The notes under the pieces are model-generated. The model was not told the origin of the DNA and did no database searches. It worked only from the letters and a program-made list of their open reading frames with translations. Positions 15,343 to 17,223 of a stretch of DNA of 17,223 nucleotides are shown here, piece by piece. Location: positions 1-17,223 of the forward strand of contig CALPSU020000012.1 in the NCBI GenBank assembly GCA_943326315.2. Reading direction: 5' to 3'. Both the position numbers and the translations under genes were made by a program. Origin of the DNA: Chryseobacterium gleum (GTDB lineage: Bacteria; Bacteroidota; Bacteroidia; Flavobacteriales_D; Crocinitomicaceae). Within the stretch, counting starts at the first letter, position 1. Each line of letters starts with the position of its first letter.

Positions 15343-16677
15343 GTGAGTCAATTTAAAGAGTTAGGGATTTCATCTCAAATAGTAGATTTATTAAATGAAA
15401 ATGGAATTTCAAATCCAACAGAAATTCAAGAAAAGGCTATTCCTATCCTTTTAGATTCAAAATCTGATTTTGTTGGAATTGGAAAAACTGGCACTGGAAA
15501 AACCCTAGCTTTTGGGTTACCATTGCTTGAGTTAATTGACAAAACAAATAATTCTACACAAGCTCTAATTCTTGTTCCTACAAGAGAGTTAGGACAACAA
15601 GTTAGCTCTGTAATTGAAACATATTCAAATAATTCAGTTTCGGTTGTTGTTGCTTATGGTGGCGTTCCAATTAAATCTCAGATCAAACAAGTTGAAGAAG
15701 GAGCTCAGATTCTAGTTGCAACCCCAGGAAGGTTATTGGATTTGATAGAAAAAGAGGTTGTCGACCTTTCATTAATTCGTTTTTTAGTTTTAGACGAAGC
15801 AGATGAAATGATAACATCTCTGAAAGAAGATTTTTTAGAGATAAATAAAATTTTACCGAAAAATAAAAGAACGTGGTTATTTACTGCAACACTTTCAAGT
15901 GAAGTTAAAAATATAGTACACAATTATATGTCTAAAAACATCACTGAAATAGTGGTGGATATGGAAGTTTCAGGAAATGTATTAATAGAACATAGATATG
16001 TTTTGGTTGATCCAATTCAAAAGTTAGATGTTTTAACTCATTTTTTAAACGAGAGAGAAGGTGAGCAAGGAATTATTTTTTGCAGAACCAAGGCTGCTGT
16101 CAATAAATTAGCTAAAAATTTAGCTATAAGTAGATTTTCATCGGGAGCTTTGCATGGTAGTTTATCTCAACCAATTAGAGATAGAATAATGGATCAATTT
16201 CGAGATGGTCACATTTCAATTTTAGTCGCTACTGATTTAGCTGCAAGAGGGATTGATGTGAAAGATATTAGTTATGTAATAAATTATCATTTACCGGATA
16301 CCTTTGAAACCTATATTCATAGAAGTGGAAGAACTGCTAGGGCAGGAGCTAAGGGATATGCACTAACTGTTATTCAACAAGAAGAATTAAAAGATTTAGC
16401 TGAATTTCAGTTAGAATTAGGTTTGAATTTTGAAGAATTAGTAAAGCCTAGTAAAGAAAGTGTTGAAGAGAATAATTCGTATTTGTGGGCGAAACGAATT
16501 TTTAAAACTAAAATTAACCAAGATTTAACACCTGATTTTAAAGACAAAATAAAATCAGTTTTTCAGCATTTAACAAAAGATGAGTTAATAGATAAACTAT
16601 TATCAAATCAAATGTTACAAACTAAACCAGAAGTTGCTCCAAGTCCTGTTGTAGTTAAGAAAAAGAAAAAAAGATAA
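15343..16677 (+). CDS. DEAD-box ATP-dependent RNA helicase with basic C-terminal tail
   Basis: This is a second cytoplasmic RNA helicase, 444 residues. Motifs in order: FKELGI...PTEIQEKAIP (4-34), motif I GKTGTGKT (47-54, where AQTGTGKT is usual), PTRELGQQ (79-86), TPGR (127-130), DEAD (151-154), TAT (181-183 instead of SAT), IIFCRTK (244-250), ARGID (301-305) and HRSGRTAR (326-333). After DEAD the usual MGF is absent (MITSLKEDF). About 110 residues follow motif VI. They include a helical segment (KDKIKSVFQHLTKDELIDKL, 400-419) and end in a poly-lysine tail (439-444) that could bind RNA. Such a tail is reminiscent of DeaD-type proteins, though I see no clear RNA-recognition fold. The start is GTG at 15343; no in-frame ATG exists nearby. 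The stop is 2 bp before the YwbE-family gene, a likely coupled pair. Confidence 0.93.
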   Translation: MSQFKELGISSQIVDLLNENGISNPTEIQEKAIPILLDSKSDFVGIGKTGTGKTLAFGLPLLELIDKTNNSTQALILVPTRELGQQVSSVIETYSNNSVSVVVAYGGVPIKSQIKQVEEGAQILVATPGRLLDLIEKEVVDLSLIRFLVLDEADEMITSLKEDFLEINKILPKNKRTWLFTATLSSEVKNIVHNYMSKNITEIVVDMEVSGNVLIEHRYVLVDPIQKLDVLTHFLNEREGEQGIIFCRTKAAVNKLAKNLAISRFSSGALHGSLSQPIRDRIMDQFRDGHISILVATDLAARGIDVKDISYVINYHLPDTFETYIHRSGRTARAGAKGYALTVIQQEELKDLAEFQLELGLNFEELVKPSKESVEENNSYLWAKRIFKTKINQDLTPDFKDKIKSVFQHLTKDELIDKLLSNQMLQTKPEVAPSPVVVKKKKKR

Positions 16678-16679
16678 AC

Positions 16680-16880
16680 ATGGAAGGTCAGTCTAGAAAA
16701 GATGTCTTTGTCGGTCAAGAAGTTCAAATAGTACTCAAAGAGGATCAAAGATCTGGTGAGTTAACGCAAGGTTTTGTAAAAAGAATTTTAACTAATTCTA
16801 CTTTTCATCCTCATGGAATTAAAGTAATGCTCGAGACTGGAGAAGTTGGAAGGGTAAAGCAAATTATTAACGAAAATTAA
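16680..16880 (+). CDS. ywbE: YwbE family protein
   Basis: This 66-residue protein matches the YwbE family (DUF2196), small conserved proteins of unknown function present in many bacteria. The family core is visible: GQSRKDVFVGQEVQIVLKED, the RSGELTQG turn, VKRILTNS, HPHGIKV and a closing GEVGRVKQI. It reads as a compact all-beta domain, possibly SH3- or KOW-like, which would fit RNA or protein binding; that is inference. It starts 2 bp after the stop of the DEAD-box helicase, so ribosomes finishing the helicase can probably reinitiate here. No signal peptide or membrane segment is present. Its length is normal for the family and no residues appear missing. Confidence 0.9.
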   Translation: MEGQSRKDVFVGQEVQIVLKEDQRSGELTQGFVKRILTNSTFHPHGIKVMLETGEVGRVKQIINEN

Positions 16881-16897
16881 TTATTTTGTTAATTTTC
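16872..16897 (+). terminator. Weak AT-rich hairpin at the ywbE stop
   Basis: GAAAATTAA (16872-16880) and TTAATTTTC (16889-16897) form a 9-bp stem with an 8-nt loop, overlapping the ywbE stop codon. There are only two G-C pairs and the T-tract is poor, so termination may be leaky. The loop also contains the TTTG box of the next promoter. Confidence 0.35.
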
Positions 16898-16917
16898 TTG
16901 GAAATGACGCAACTTTG
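16885..16917 (+). promoter_or_regulatory. Bacteroidota-type promoter for the secreted-protein gene
   Basis: TTTG (16885-16888) and CAACTTTG (16910-16917) lie 21 bp apart, matching TTTG / TAnnTTTG except for one base. Transcription would start about 45-50 nt before the ATG at 16971, giving that gene its own promoter separate from the helicase-ywbE unit. Confidence 0.55.
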
Positions 16918-16970
16918 TAATATTTTGTCGCGTCTTAAGGACGTTCGCTATAAATTATGAAATTTGAATT

Positions 16971-17223
16971 ATGAAAAATTACGTTAAAACGTTTTTAATT
17001 TTCCTATTTATATTTACCTGCTACTTTTCTTATTCTCAATGTGTTGGTAATGAACCTGTGCTTTTTTTAGGGAATGATATATCTGTCTGTCAAGGGGTTT
17101 CAACAACTTTAACTGCACCTAATGGATATGGGTATTATAATTGGTCTGATAATACTCATTTAAATACAATCGTTGTAAATACTTCAGGGACTTATTCAGT
17201 TGAAGTTGGTAATGTTGGTGCCA
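16971..17223 (+). CDS. Secreted protein with Ig-like repeat, N-terminal part (cut by window edge)
   Basis: Only the first 84 codons are visible. Residues 1-23 (MKNYVKTFLIFLFIFTCYFS then YSQ) form a typical signal peptide, with cleavage likely around residues 22-23; the C24 that follows does not make a standard lipobox. The mature part shows LGNDISVCQG (32-41), TLTAPNGYGYYNWSDN (46-61) and TSGTYSVEVG (71-80). This pattern of an opening D-x-x-x-C, a central Y-x-W-S and a closing G-x-Y-x-V-x-V is the Ig/PKD-like repeat found in large surface or adhesin-like proteins of Bacteroidota, which are often exported by the type IX secretion system and end in a C-terminal sorting domain. That end lies outside the window, so type IX export is inference. 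A 5-codon mini-ORF (16957-16974) overlaps the start codon. Confidence 0.8.
   Translation, partial: MKNYVKTFLIFLFIFTCYFSYSQCVGNEPVLFLGNDISVCQGVSTTLTAPNGYGYYNWSDNTHLNTIVVNTSGTYSVEVGNVGA

Noticed and set aside
16957..16974. Mini-ORF MKFEL overlapping the start codon of the secreted protein
   Set aside because: Five codons in AT-rich leader DNA arise easily by chance; without ribosome profiling or conservation it cannot be called a leader peptide.

Overview
The window reads as AT-rich chromosomal DNA of a Bacteroidota bacterium, most likely of the Flavobacteriales. The grounds are: a fused SecD-SecF protein; a fused alpha/beta 2-oxoacid dehydrogenase E1; promoter boxes of the TTTG / TAnnTTTG type; few recognisable Shine-Dalgarno sequences; and, at the right edge, the start of a secreted protein with a WxxN-type Ig-like beta-sandwich repeat typical of this phylum. 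No tRNA, rRNA, CRISPR array, transposase or phage gene was seen. Most genes are housekeeping types.

Layout, left to right. Bases 1-2198 (minus) hold most of a thiamine-diphosphate-dependent E1 enzyme, cut by the left edge. It is divergent from a large SWI2/SNF2 helicase (2388-6080) that carries two SWIM zinc-binding motifs. The gap after it (6081-6311) holds a GC-rich, structured intergenic repeat made of three related units of about 45 bp, one of them inverted. Next comes a DEDDh exonuclease / GIY-YIG / cysteine-cluster fusion (6312-7682). It converges on secDF (7790-10792, minus), with a strong shared hairpin terminator between them.

From 10844 on, everything lies on the plus strand: a rhomboid protease and a fold-type IV PLP enzyme 4 bp apart; then a DEAD-box RNA helicase, a polytopic membrane protein resembling GT-C glycosyltransferases, a second DEAD-box helicase, and a small YwbE-family protein 2 bp after it. 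Three consecutive genes here appear to start with TTG, TTG and GTG. The last gene, from 16971, is a secreted protein cut by the right edge, with its own promoter.

How they fit together: the SNF2 helicase and the exonuclease/GIY-YIG protein look like DNA or chromatin maintenance proteins, the two DEAD-box proteins and YwbE look like an RNA-related set, and SecDF assists export of proteins such as the one at the right edge. I found no clear new multi-gene system. The best leads are the structured repeat, the putative Fe-S-type cysteine cluster in the exonuclease/GIY-YIG protein, and the helicase-YwbE pairing.
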